A stretch of 64,000 nt of DNA from Siderastrea radians (GCA_964017195.1 OZ024887.1:59411311-59475310); one strand, 5' to 3'. Shown: positions 13,002 through 23,659, numbered from the stretch's first letter. A program made the numbers and translations. The notes: generated by a model not told the origin, from the sequence alone.

Positions 13002-16000
13002 CTACGGAACGAAGGAAAAAGGGAGATTGTCGGGAGTACGTATTAAACCAGGGAGGTGAATCAGGTGCTTTTGATGACTGAAAGAAATGAAATCTTGACT
13101 GTTAGAGCAGTGGTTTAGTGCGGTGATTCAAACCTGCTATCTACTAACTAACTTTGCTTCATATTGTCTTTCTCTACAGAAATGTAAAAATTAAGGGCAT
13201 CCCAGGAGAAAATTCCAGCAAAATACAATGCCGTTCTCCGTGCAGATCTTTGTGAGACTTTTGTTAGGGGCATTTGTGTAAACTGAGTTCAGTTCATCTG
13301 GTCAAATTCTATAGCCAAATATTTACGTCGTACAGAATTTTCACGGAACGGAGTCTTATCCCCTGAATTTCTAAAGTATCTTTCTTTTTTCTTTTTTTTT
13401 TCTTTTCTTCTTTTTTCTGTTTTTTTTTTTTGGATTTTCATAAAATCCTAGTTGGCACTTATTATGCACTCTTAACCACATTTTTGTCCCTCATCACAAT
13501 TAAACCAGAGAAATTAGACTAAGGTTTTCCGGACAGATATTACAACGAAACGAATCGTTGGTTGGGGTATCTTTCCATCTCGGTGACAAAGCAATACTTT
13601 GTACTTATAGCAGTACGATGCTACAGAAACCGAGCGTTTCGTGTCCGTTTTAGTTTGGTTTAGGTTGTAGTACTCAACAGAAAAACACTGTGGACGAGGC
13701 ACATAGTTTAAGCGGTAGCAACCAACTAGAAAAAGAGTACATCACTCGAGGCATAAAGGTGCAGGTATTGACATCAGAAGGAGCACGTAATAACGTCACG
13801 TAGGAGGTTATTGCGTGACAACAAAATTACAGCATTGCATTACAGCGGGTTTATAGGCTCCAACCGTATAGGCCGCCTGTGAACTTAGTGTAAGTCAACC
13901 TAAAAATGCTTTAAAAAATTCTGGGTTACTTCAGTTGTTTAACATTTCACAAACAAGGAACTATAAATATTTACCATAAAGGCGTTTTAACACCTTTTAA
14001 GTTCCTCATCAAGCAGAAAGAATTCGTGTTTCTTTCTCTATTGGGCCTAGACTACAAAACAGCACGTATTTTACCGCGAGTTCGTTGATCGAAACGCGGC
14101 GGCCCGAAAAAGGAATGAAACGAGCTTTAAAGTAATCAGTAGAGAGATTGGGAGGAGATGCTAAAGGCAGGCGTGCAGACAGAGCTAAAAAACGCTCAAA
14201 TTGGTCAGTGGTGCTAGGCGCGGGCTTTTTAAAATGGCATTCATTTCCAGTGGGTCTTACAATAAGAAAAGAAGAGCAAAAGGTGAAGCTCGGAGGTCGA
14301 TGGTAAAGACTTTTCTTGGCGTTTTTAGGTGGATTAATTTATTTTCTTTCTAAATTTAGTTAGAAACAGTTTTCATTTGGCGAGACCGGGTAAAATTGTT
14401 TCATTCTCAAGTGCAAAGACCCTGTAACGAGTTCTTACGATTGCGTAAGAAACATGCGCATTGCGGTATTCAGCGATGCCTTGCGCGAGAGCCTGTCGGC
14501 GCTTCGCGTCTCAAGTTGCGTGTTACGCATAATTACTCGTATCGATATCGGGTCTCGAGAGAACATCTAAGCAAATCATCATTAATTACCTTTTTCAAAG
14601 TGCGCCTCCTGTGTTCTTTTAGACTCTTCCTGGCAGTAAAGAAGATGGCGATATACGCAGCAATTATAGCCACCAAAGGAATCACGAAGAACACAAATGT
14701 GTTAAATATGGCGACATCTTTCCAGCCGGTGATCTTCTTCAGCAGGGCGGTAAAAATGGCGAGCAACCAGGACAACGCAATACCAGCAAAGATTGTTACT
14801 GTTAAGGAAATAGCGAAATCATTGAAGAATTTTAAATACGTCATTCGAAAATGATACAAACTTAGACAAAGTAAGCGAATGGTGTGGGGAGTTACACAGG
14901 CTTTGAATCTTTTGAAGAGGGCGGCTTAGCTTCCCCTCCCACCCACAAAGCATCAAAACTCTGTTGATAACCACGGCTTCAAGCCCTTAAATATTCTGAC
15001 TTCAGTAGTTTAGCCATTGTAGCTTCAGCACCGCATAACAAACATTGAAAAAAGTTAAGAGTGCTGGCGTCATTTTAATTTTCAGTCAAGTGTCGTAAGA
15101 CCAAAACGAAAAACTCAACGCAAATACATGTACATGGTATCAAGCCCGTGAAACGCATGCAAGCAAATCACAATTGGTTTTGGTTTTACTTTAACTGATC
15201 GAGAAAGCGGCGCGAGCATTTTTAACCAATCACAGCTTAGTAAAGTGCAACCAAGTAAGGCGTGACCTGATTTCGACATTCAAATCAAAACCACTCTATC
15301 CATAAGAAAATTGCGCTAGCACTCACGCGCTCCCAGCTGACGACCAAGAACATAACAAAAGTGGTCACGTGAATTTGTCATCATAGGGATACCTGTCGTT
15401 ACTTAGGAACTCAAATGAACCAAAATGTGAGGGCACGTTTCCGACAAAAGTCAAGTGCCTTATTGCAGGAAATGTTTCAATTTCAACACAAACAAAAAAG
15501 GGGACAGAAATCTCAAAACGCGCAAAACGTTTTTCATCAGTAATTTTAATCCAATCTCTGACCGACTGACTGAATGACTGACTGACCGATAGACCGACCG
15601 ACCAACCGACCGGCCGACCGACCGACTGACTGACTGACTGACTGGCTGATAGACCGACTGACTGACTGGCTGGCTGACTGACCAATTCATTGACTGATTA
15701 ATTAGTTCGTTGATTGATTGATCGTTTTCCTTGATTGATGAAAGCTTTACTTACCTTTACTTAACTTTCTGTGCTTAAGAGGTGCCACTATGGCATAACA
15801 GCGCTCCACACTGATACAAGTCAAATGCATGATAGAGGACACACCTGACAGAATGTCACCCAGCTGATAATACTGATAAAGAGGATTCATGAAGTCCAGG
15901 CTGAGAATAAAGTAGATCCACAGAGGAACAGAAAATAACCCCACCAGAAGATCGGCCACAGCCAAAGAAAATATAAAGTAGTTAGTTTTGGTTTTGAGTT

Positions 16001-19000
16001 TAGGTATTGTAAGGAAGGCGATGATCACCAACAAGTTCCCTAAAGAGGAAAGAATCATGCTTTCATTTGTCTTGCAGTGCACATGACATTTGTGTATTAT
16101 AGACCCTCTAGAGACGTCAACGCAAGGTGCATAATTCCGCGCAATTTCTAAATTCCACCTTGAGATTGTTTCACGTAATGTTGTGCGCGACCACTCCAAC
16201 GTACATTACAGTAGAATCCCACATTTTAGAAGGTAGTGGATTAAGAACCTGAAGGCTAAAATTTTTCACCTACCCCCTCAACAAAAAAGAACTTGTTGTA
16301 GCCTAAATTGTTAAAAACTAAAACAGGTTCGCATGCGGAAACTCGAAGGATCTATCGTGGGTTAAAATCCCGGGGGGAGGGGGCACTGAAGGGAAGTTTG
16401 GGTGGGGTTGTGCCACCGAGACCTTCAAACCCTGATCCTCTTTAAGACAAAATCCGTTCATTTTGCTACCCTGTTTAAGACAAAAGACCTTTTTGTTCGA
16501 ATTTGTGACCAGAAAGAAATTATTTCAGATAGTATATTTTTAATAAATGACATCATAGACTAAGATTTTTTAAAATATTGTTGGTACCACACATGCAGAC
16601 CGCGCACCGCCAACGTTCACACTCTGTTCAAGGCTTCTGGTTCAGAATGACACCCTGTTCAAGACGCTAAATAGTGCAATTGCATGCCCTGTTTAAGACG
16701 CAAGACCCTGAAAACCATACCCTGTTGAGCGGCACATACCCGTTTAGGCCACCACCGGGCTTAAAAAAAGAAAACAGAGGACATAGAGTGGAGTCTGAGT
16801 TGTTTAGGATATAGTCATAATAGGCATACGTTTGTGACACAGAAGTCAGTTTTCTGACCATGGCTTAAAATTTCTCATTCTCTTGACCAACAAATTTTTA
16901 AGAACCCAAAAATTTATTACAAACCTTTAAGGCTATTTTGGAACATCCTGGTTGTTGTATGCGGGGATTTTTTGCAGTAGCGTAGTTTCAGAGGTGGATA
17001 CACGTTTTGTTGCCTGGAATTTTGTACGGTGTATTTGGGCCCTAAGCGGATGGATCACGCTATATCTTGGTTGCGCGACTCGGGGCAATTCCTAAAAGGG
17101 ATGTTGTTGAAAACCAACGCTTTGATAATCTGCGCGAAAGTCATCGCTTTCAGAGTAAAGTGAATAGTGTATCTTCAGTTGCTATCCCCGGATAGAAAGA
17201 TTGTGCACTGGTAATTTTTAGTTCAAGTTGGAAAGCTGCCCAAGTCATTGTGTGACAAAAATAATTTCAAGCAATGGGCATGTATACCTATTATAAGCTG
17301 TAAAACTGTAATAATTTGATTGTTAAACCCCGGCTAAACGATCAAACATTTTCTTCCAACATCGTGTTTGTCACACCAGACATTCGGTGGCTGAACGGGC
17401 AAAGTAGTCTGGGAGCTTGTGTACTCCCTTGCGAATTTCGTGAAGAAAGTAAGCCATTGGTCTAGTTGTGTTAAGAGGGTCCTAAAGAACATGAAGAATG
17501 TTGTCGGCAACTTTGTAACTTGCACCGACGGTTTACACAGACCTTTCAAAAATCGGCATTAATGGTTCAGCATGAAAACGAGGCTGGGACATTAAGCTTG
17601 CTTTATTTGTTTTGTCAAGGGAAAAATTATGGTGAAACTTACCAATACTACATAATACAATGTTTCTGATACATTCAGTGCTCTTGAAGAGGGTAAAGGT
17701 GGTCACGTGATCTATACAACATGAAATCGAGGTCGGGAATCGGTAACCTGAAAATAGAGCTCTCCCTCATTCTGATATCCTAGTAAGTACAATTATACTT
17801 ACTTTTAAAAGTCTGTAAAACTTTCTTATGTGCTATTTTATCGGCAATTAATAATAGCAAGGTAATCAAAAATGCTTTCATCATAGTCATGTGAGTGAGG
17901 CTGGCACTAGCTGATAAGAACAATAAATAGGTAATACAACGCTTTCTTGCCGAATTTTCACTTGCCAAGCTTTGGAACTGTCTGACAGCTGCACACATAA
18001 GTTTTCACTTAACAAAGAGTTCTTTTGAAGTCAAATACATCTAGCTAGATACAGTTACATACCATTGAAGGTCACCATCACCATTTTCATCATCATTATG
18101 ATCTGTCTCCAAGTGATCATCGTGAGAACAAACATTGTCGCAGGCCTCTCCATCAGAACAGGTGCACAGGTCCGTGCAATTGAGTCCTGCTTTGCGACAC
18201 TGTCATCTGTTGGTAGAGCATCTCTTCTTGGTACAGGCACACTTCACAAGATGGAAGATTGCCTCAGGAGCTGGCGGTAGTTTAGTAATCCCAGGTAGCC
18301 ATTTGTCTCCCTTTCTTTCCCAGCCATAGTTTTGGGATGGCAGAAGCTGAGGATTTACAATCCGGTCCTTGTTCCAGACCATTAACTGGTAGAGCGCACA
18401 GAGAATTGTCACTTGCAGTGCATCCTGCGCAGAGGGAAGCCTCTCTGATTGTGCTTGTTTCTTCCTAAAGAGCCACCCTCGAAATTCTTTTACCTCTGTT
18501 ATAGTGGTATTCGGGAGGTAAAATTGGCACACCAGCTTCTCAATTGCAGTCTCCGTTTCAGCTGCTGGATTTTCATTCACTCCAAGTCTTTCTAGTTTGG
18601 TAATAACATCTTCGTCAGCTTCTTGAAGAATCTTCCACCAGGCAAGCTTGCTTTTACCTGAGAAACTGCCGGTGTTATCAGCTCCACTAATGGCATGGAA
18701 GGCGGGGAGTGCTGCTGTCTTTCCTTGGACAGTCGGTCGTAACTTGATCACTCGGTGACTTGAGCCCTTTCCCGTGACAAATGACGTATTCTCGCACAGG
18801 TCTGGATGGCGTTGCAGTGACAGAACAAAGACATCCGTGTCTGGAGAGTGAATTTGGATTTCACTTGCGCCATCTGCAGTTGCATAGAGAGCATGCAGCA
18901 GCATTTTTGTATCCGCCCCTTCTTGGCTGCTCTGAAGATGTGTCACATCTTTGTGGGTTGCTAGGCACTTACATCCCCATGCAACAACTAATCGCTTTCC

Positions 19001-21926
19001 ATGTCTCATTGCGTGTTGGATGGTCTTTTTTGTTAGATAGCCGGTCAACTCCACCTTTATTTTGGTGTGGGAGAGAAGCCTCTTCATTGGTACTCTCGCA
19101 ATCTGGGTTGTGTCACTGAACTTGTAGGAAACAGGATCTTGGCTTCCTTGCCTAATCTCTCTGGTGGCTGCTTTAAGGGATAGCGGCAGGTCACATCTGT
19201 CGAAAACTAACCGCAGCTTGTCACTGTGCGCGTGCTTCTGATATATACGACTGTTGAAATGATCAGCTAGTTGGGAACAATTCTTGATCCAGTCAGGGTT
19301 ATCCAGAGATTGTAGCTCAGCCATGCCATGAAGAATGGTTACTTTCATCTGCGGGGTTGACATGCCAGTCGGTGCATCATTGTGGTCGTTGTTTTCGCTG
19401 TTTAGCTTTTCAAGAATCGTTAGCAGGGCACTCTTGGATGAACACTCCCGATATAACAGGCTATTTGATTTAGACTGCTAGCAGTCGAGCAATCGTAATC
19501 GGTGGCTAGCCGAGTATGAGTGCGCGCGCAAACCACACGATTGGCGATAGAGTGAGTATCCTCCCATGCACGAGCCAAAGGAAAACTGTCGCGTGCTCCT
19601 ACGCTTCAGTCTTTCGTGATTGTCGTGCGTTGAACTTACTTAACAGGGATTTTTTTTTCAAAGCGCAATTTGAGGCTAGTGCTAAGGGTGAGTCACACTC
19701 GACGAAAGGCGAAAGGCTCACTTTTCTCGCTTTCGTTAACTGGGGCGTCGGAAAAAAAAAGACTGATACGGCCTTTTTGGAAGGCAGGCTAGAAGGCGTG
19801 CATCGCGCGAATCAATCACTCTAACCAAAATAATAGATCACAGGAATTTTGTGGTGGAGTAAACGTATTAACAAATGCAGTACATGAAGAGTGTGGATGT
19901 GTTAGGGGTAGGGGTTTTCAAGCATCTCTATTTAAAAGTCTGTTGAGTTTGAATTTTCGCGGTAGTCGTTTCGAGAACAACGGTTCATTAGCTTAGAGTA
20001 CGTCCTATTGTTCTTGGAGGCGGACCATGAGCTCTCTTTCAAGGTCTCACGAGAGTTCAGAAGAAGTCGTTTAGGAGCACCGTTAGGGGGTTTACGAAAC
20101 TGCTTCAAGAAATTCTCTTTTGGATACTTCTTTCAAACATCGCCCGTTCGTAGTTTAGATATAAGGCTAACTTTCCTCTGTAAACCTAAGTTAGTGAATC
20201 CTTCCTTGAAGAGTAAAAACACTCCTGAATATTAACGAGGTACTTTTCCATACTTAAATCAGCAAAAAACCCGAATTTTAAAAAAGTCCTTGAATGATTC
20301 CTTAACTCCTCTTCTGAAAAAGCCCGGGTAAACCTAATCGGTAAAGTACTTAGTTTTTGTAATGGAGCAAAATTAAACGTACACCTTGTTTCGCTATTTT
20401 CCTCCATTTTCTTTGTATTTTGGTGCCTATATCGCTTAAAAAGCTTTTCAAATTGAGCGCCCTGGACCGTAGAGAGATCCCAAATGTGTCGCGGCATTTT
20501 GGGCGATGATCGATTTCGGTTGCATTTAATGTCAAACATTGGCAACTGATCTTTGGGCCTATTGAATAAAATTTGTTCATAAAAACTGCTCATTATGCTC
20601 TTAATAATATTATGCTGGGAAACATCGTTTACGTGCCCCGATAAAATTAACTTGCTTCACTCTATTTAGCCAACTTTCTGTAAGTGATTCTTATTGTTTT
20701 ACTTGAAACGATTTGTAGAAATAAACTAAAGCAAAAGGACATTTTGTTTTCAAGTTCGCATTCAGAGGCATTGGTGGATAAGTTTAAAAAAGGGAAAAAG
20801 TCCTGGGAACGAGGTTGATTGATGGATTCCACTTATATCGTTTCTCTTGCTATTATTTTGCATTTGATATTACCATTTGCGCATTAGCATTGCATGATAT
20901 ATTTTACTAAAATGCCAAATCATGTTCAAAATTTCCTTATTTTATCGGCATAATACTCGATGACGTAGTCGGCATACAAAGGCTTGTTACGCTCGAAATT
21001 ATGCCGATATGACTTACCCAAGCTTACACTGAGAACACGAAAATTAAGAAAAACGAGATTGTGATTTAACACCCAAGCTCTAACCTGAAATACAATTATT
21101 TGCAAACACTACTAATATCATGGCTATGATATTAGAGCAATCTTTATTTGACGCCAAGAGGCTGTTCTGAGCAGACAAAAACTGGGCCTCGATTTCATGT
21201 TGTATAGATCACGTGACCCCTTTACCCTCTTCAAGTACACTGAATGTATCAGAAACATTGTATTATGTAGTTTTGGTAAGTTTCGCCGTAATTTTCCCTT
21301 TAACAAAACAAATAAAGCAAGCTTAATGTCCTAGCCTCGTTTTGATGCTGAACAATTTACGTCAATTTTTGAAAGGTCTGTATTAACCGTCGGTGCAAGT
21401 TACAAAGTTGCCGACAACATTTTTCATGTTCTTTAGGACCCTCTTAACACAACTAGACCAACGGCTTGCTTTCATCATGACATTCCCACGGGACTTTTTT
21501 TCGTGACCTATGCGACCTGACTAAAGGGGCAAACAATGTTTGACCAAACATCGGACAATGGAAAACGATTTAAATGCAAAGTTGAGAGAGGCGACTAAAC
21601 AGTAAAACATGTTCATCCAACACGAGGTCGACGAAAATGTTTGATCGTTTGCCGGCTGGCTTAGCTTATCTTGCTTAAAAGAGGTGGGTCATGATTGGCT
21701 ATTGGTTTCGACGATTGAAACCCGTGATTGGTCAGTTGTTCAGTCGCCGTCCGGTCACAGAGTACATGGTAGGAGCATCAGATTTATCAGATTTAATAAG
21801 ATACAAACCTGTCACTATAAGGAATACAGTCGCGGAATACACTCCTACTCCTGCATAAGTCCAACTAGGTTCTATCAGGACACCGAATCCACCCGCCCGC
21901 TGCGACTGATTCGTAGAGTTCTCCAT
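12597..21926 (-). CDS. Class A (rhodopsin-like) G protein-coupled receptor, 4 coding exons
   Basis: Coding exons are 21926-21809, 16039-15755, 14798-14590 and 13001-12597 (1017 bases, 338 residues plus stop). All three junctions are GT-AG and in phase. The product is a plasma-membrane receptor coupling to G proteins. Landmarks in predicted numbering: sequons at N3 and N6; GN at 40-41 (TM1); LAVAD with D69 (TM2); D101 at position 3.32 and ERC 118-120 in place of DRY (TM3); W145 (TM4); P175 and Y183 (TM5); CWLP 222-225 (TM6); Y256 and NPIIY 262-266 (TM7); C286 after helix 8, a likely palmitoylation site. Oddities: no cysteine at 3.25 (Y94), no cysteine in a very short second extracellular loop, but CATC (236-239) in loop 3. 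D3.32 plus Y7.43 suggests an amine-type pocket; the missing disulfide recalls the melanocortin/lipid/adenosine group. Ligand is unknown. The start Met is inferred. Confidence 0.93.
14590..14798 (-). CDS. GPCR coding exon 3 (TM4, TM5)
   Basis: Acceptor TTTCCTTAACAG ends at 14799. The phase-1 join creates Val135, followed by TIFAGIALSWLLAIF (TM4, W145). Loop 2 is only about ten residues (KKITGWKDVA) and has no cysteine. TM5 has FFVIPLVAIIAAY. The exon ends in a basic loop-3 segment, EHRRRTLKK. Donor AAAAAG then GTAATT at 14589, phase 0. Confidence 0.92.
15558..15721. repeat. GACT/GACC tetranucleotide microsatellite in receptor intron 2
   Basis: About 160 bases of (GACT)n, (GACC)n and (GGCT)n units with interruptions, inside the intron between GPCR exons 2 and 3. 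It creates artificial ORFs of the SQSV/GRSV type on the minus strand, which are not genes. Confidence 0.95.
15755..16039 (-). CDS. GPCR coding exon 2 (rest of TM1, TM2, TM3)
   Basis: Acceptor TTCCTCTTTAG ends at 16040; the first two bases complete Gly40, giving the GN motif of TM1. The exon carries NYFIFSLAVADLLVG (TM2), D101 and ISVERCYAI (TM3), and ends inside loop 2 at KHRKLSK. Donor AAAG then GTAAGT at 15754. The ORF continues upstream to a Met at 16199, but those 53 codons are hydrophilic where TM1 should be, so they are read as intron. Confidence 0.92.
16372..16755. mobile_element. G-run repeat element with iterated CCCTGTTTAAGAC motif
   Basis: In receptor intron 1. It starts with CCCGGGGGGAGGGGGCACT and ends near CACCACCGGGC. 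Between them CCCTGTTTAAGAC or a close variant occurs about six times (near 16434, 16470, 16625, 16650, 16685 and 16720). Architecture matches the poly-G elements at 28850 and 37695. Ends and target duplication are not clear. Confidence 0.55.
17330..17742. repeat. Left inverted arm of intron-borne element
   Basis: Inverted partner of 21186-21655. Outer end CCGGCTAAACGATCAAACAT; inner end near ACAACATGAAATCGAGG. The right arm is somewhat longer because of an extra segment near its outer end. Confidence 0.75.
18041..19477 (-). pseudogene. PIN/FEN1-like nuclease ORF with CXC cysteine tail, TGA-interrupted
   Basis: From the Met at 19363 the ORF runs 386 codons to a TGA at 18205-18203. The frame is also open upstream to a TAG at 19478-19480, with no obvious start there. 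Acidic motifs typical of a PIN/FEN1-like fold occur in order: VFDRCD (residues 53-58), EGADT (148-152), SPDTDV (173-178) and SGADNTGSFSGKSK (226-239). The tail has CACTKKRCSTNR; the TGA then stands where the next cysteine is expected, and the same frame goes on as QCRKAGLNCTDLCTC and an acidic end to a TAG at 18041. A GTATGT donor sits at 18062. From memory, related ORFs are multi-copy in cnidarian and fish genomes. Likely a decayed transposon-carried gene; TGA readthrough as selenocysteine is possible but unproven. Confidence 0.65.
19490..19830. other. Unassigned sequence between the two element ORFs
   Basis: GC-richer than its surroundings and open on the plus strand for 102 codons, but with no recognisable domain. 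I read it as part of the element or a nested repeat. Nothing further is seen from 19830 to 20185. Confidence 0.4.
20186..20593 (-). CDS. Uncharacterised 135-residue ORF inside the intron-borne element
   Basis: Uninterrupted ORF starting ATGAGCAGTTTT and ending ...KDSLT. The composition looks protein-like: mixed charge, many Phe and Arg, and the segments PRHIWDLSTVQGAQFEKLFK and FSEEELRNHSRTFLKFGFFA. No signal peptide, membrane segment or motif I recognise. It lies upstream of and on the same strand as the PIN/CXC ORF, within the same inverted arms, so it may be an earlier exon or a second gene of the element. Chance ORF is not excluded. Confidence 0.35.
   Translation of the reverse strand: MSSFYEQILFNRPKDQLPMFDIKCNRNRSSPKMPRHIWDLSTVQGAQFEKLFKRYRHQNTKKMEENSETRCTFNFAPLQKLSTLPIRFTRAFSEEELRNHSRTFLKFGFFADLSMEKYLVNIQECFYSSRKDSLT
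21186..21655. repeat. Right inverted arm of intron-borne element
   Basis: Inverted partner of 17330-17742, ending at GATCGTTTGCCGG, only ~150 bases from receptor exon 1. Confidence 0.75.
21809..21926 (-). CDS. GPCR coding exon 1 (N-terminus, start of TM1)
   Basis: Encodes residues 1-39 plus the first base of codon 40. It begins MENSTNQSQ, with two overlapping glycosylation sequons, and runs into the hydrophobic stretch VYSATVFLIVTG of TM1. The donor is AG then GTTTGT at 21808. Upstream on the minus strand, a long T-run ending CAG at 21957 is a strong acceptor, so the exon probably begins at 21956 with 30 bases before the ATG and a further 5' exon outside what I can identify. The reading frame stays open to that acceptor, so an upstream start cannot be excluded. 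Confidence 0.85.
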
Positions 21927-22059
21927 TGACCCTTGAGCTTCTAATCTGCGCCAGCGCTGAAAAAAAAAATGAAAGGGACTACTGTCAGGTCACGTAGGAA
22001 ATAAATAAACTCACTGCACGATAAGCAACTGATACGGGGGCTTGTCTACTTGGCTATGC

Positions 22060-22960
22060 CGTACGCTACACTACCCCTGGAAACGAAGAAATATTTCTGT
22101 ACTTCAGTATTTCGGGAAAACTCTCCCCGTTTGCTCACAAACGCAACAATGGTTCCGGAAACAAAATTTCATGAAATTTGCTTCGGGGTAGGAATATTTT
22201 TTAAAAACAGTTTTTTTTTTACTTCTTGCGTTTTCAACAAATTTATCCTACGTGCAAACAGGGGAAAGTTGAGGAACCCGCAAACGATGAAACACATTTG
22301 GAAACATCGTTTATGTTTCTTGGGCGCACAAACGAGCGGGAAACTATGTTTCCTCGCCGGGTAACCCACTGAGAAACATTTCGCATGCTAAATTTAGGAA
22401 ATGCAGCCCAAGCGACCCCCGAGGAAATATTGTTTCCTCGGTACGCAAACGAGGAAATAATTGCTCCGGAAGTAAAATGTTTCTGGAAAAAAGTCAGAAA
22501 CTTTTTTTGTTTCTCGGAAGCAAAAAATGTTTTCGCAACAAACGTTCACGTGCGCGCAAATGGAGAAACATTTACGAAAACACTTTTCCGCAACAGCGCT
22601 TCCTTGTCTGCGGGGGTCTTTACACGAACAGATAGCAGCGATAACAATGTTGCACGTAATGTTTATGCCTCGTAACAAGGGCACGCGGACGATTTTTAGG
22701 GCAATTACCGCGCTGTCAATACGGGGCAAGTTTTTGAGTCAGCTTAAAGAACTTGCAACGTGCTCAAAACCGCCCGCACGCCCATATTTCATGCATATCT
22801 TGTTAGTGGATTTCGTGTACATGTTGCAATGAAAATCGTCTGGTATAACATACACTAGACATCGCTGCGATGTTGTGCTAAAAATCGTCCTTGAGAATTT
22901 TCGAGTGTAACTTTGGCCTCATGGAAACAAAGTTTCCTCAAGAATGTTTCTAGAAAACTG
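22060..22960. repeat. GTTTCC/GGAAAC-rich quasi-palindromic repeat region
   Basis: Short words GAAAC, GGAAAC, GTTTC and TTTCCTCG alternate in both orientations dozens of times, for example ACACATTTGGAAACATCG, GGGAAACTATGTTTCCTCG and GAGGAAATATTGTTTCCTCG. The many short inverted pairs would fold extensively. ORFs on both strands here are by-products. It lies just 5' of the receptor gene. Confidence 0.6.
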
Positions 22961-23659
22961 TGTCAGCTTTACATCAATATTATGCCCTGTTTTTCTTGTT
23001 TTTCACTTAGATATTAAAATATTTAAGTAAATAAATATCTAAGTGAATGTTAATGCTAAATGTGAAAATGATTTTAATATCTAAGTGAATGTCAATGTTA
23101 AAACATAAATCGCTTTAGTTTTGTGTCCCCAGTGTGGTCAAAGGACAAAATTCAACACCAAAACAGCAAACTGAACAAACTGACGAGCATCAACCATTGA
23201 CATGGTCTTGTTGGACAAAACATTAGTGGCACAATGTTCAAGATAAAAATAGTATATAAGTAGAGAGCATTGTGACTTGCCTGGATAGGTAAACTTAGAC
23301 AAGAATTTAATGTACACGGAGCACGCATCATACACAACATACCATCGAAAAGACAACACTTATTAATCTAGGTACTGAGAGGACCAAAAAACAAAATATA
23401 AAATACGACGTATTTCTTAAATAACTGTGTCACCTTCTTACTTTGTTGGTCCGCAACTACGAATTTCCATCATTGATAAAAACACCACTGAGAAAGCTTT
23501 TCGGGTTTTTTTTTGGATAACTCAAAGGATTCTCTCATCGTGTAAGCACTAACCGACTATGTCGGTCAATCCATAATACAATGAATTTATTACACTTTTT
23601 CATGTCGCTCATTTTTTCCGGTTTCTTAGAGTACCTCTCGCTACATATTTATAAATACG
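22961..23659. other. Non-coding, no supported gene
   Basis: AT-rich. It holds a small direct repeat (ATCTAAGTGAATGT at ~23035 and ~23080). Minus-strand ORFs of 60-70 codons overlap in different frames and show no motif. Confidence 0.5.

Larger units (their letters stand above)
17330..21655 (-). mobile_element. 4.3-kb DNA element with ~400-bp inverted arms in receptor intron 1
   Basis: The arms are 17330-17742 and 21186-21655. Read in opposite orientation they align at about 90% by eye. Shared words include AAACGATCAAACATTTT at the outer end, TTGCCGACAACATT and GTGCAAGTTACAAAGTTGCC in the middle, and TGTATCAGAAACATTGTATT towards the inner end. Between them lie the PIN/CXC ORF (18041-19477) and a 135-codon ORF (20186-20593), both minus strand, the same sense as the host receptor. 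I could not define a target duplication, so the exact ends and superfamily are open. Confidence 0.65.

Noticed and set aside
15365..15690. Minus-strand ORFs made of SQSV/GRSV repeats
   Set aside because: They translate a GACT/GACC microsatellite in the receptor intron.
15747..16199. Receptor start at the Met at 16199
   Set aside because: The first 53 residues are hydrophilic and lack TM1. A polypyrimidine acceptor at 16040 and a phase-matched exon at 21809-21926 explain the N-terminus better.
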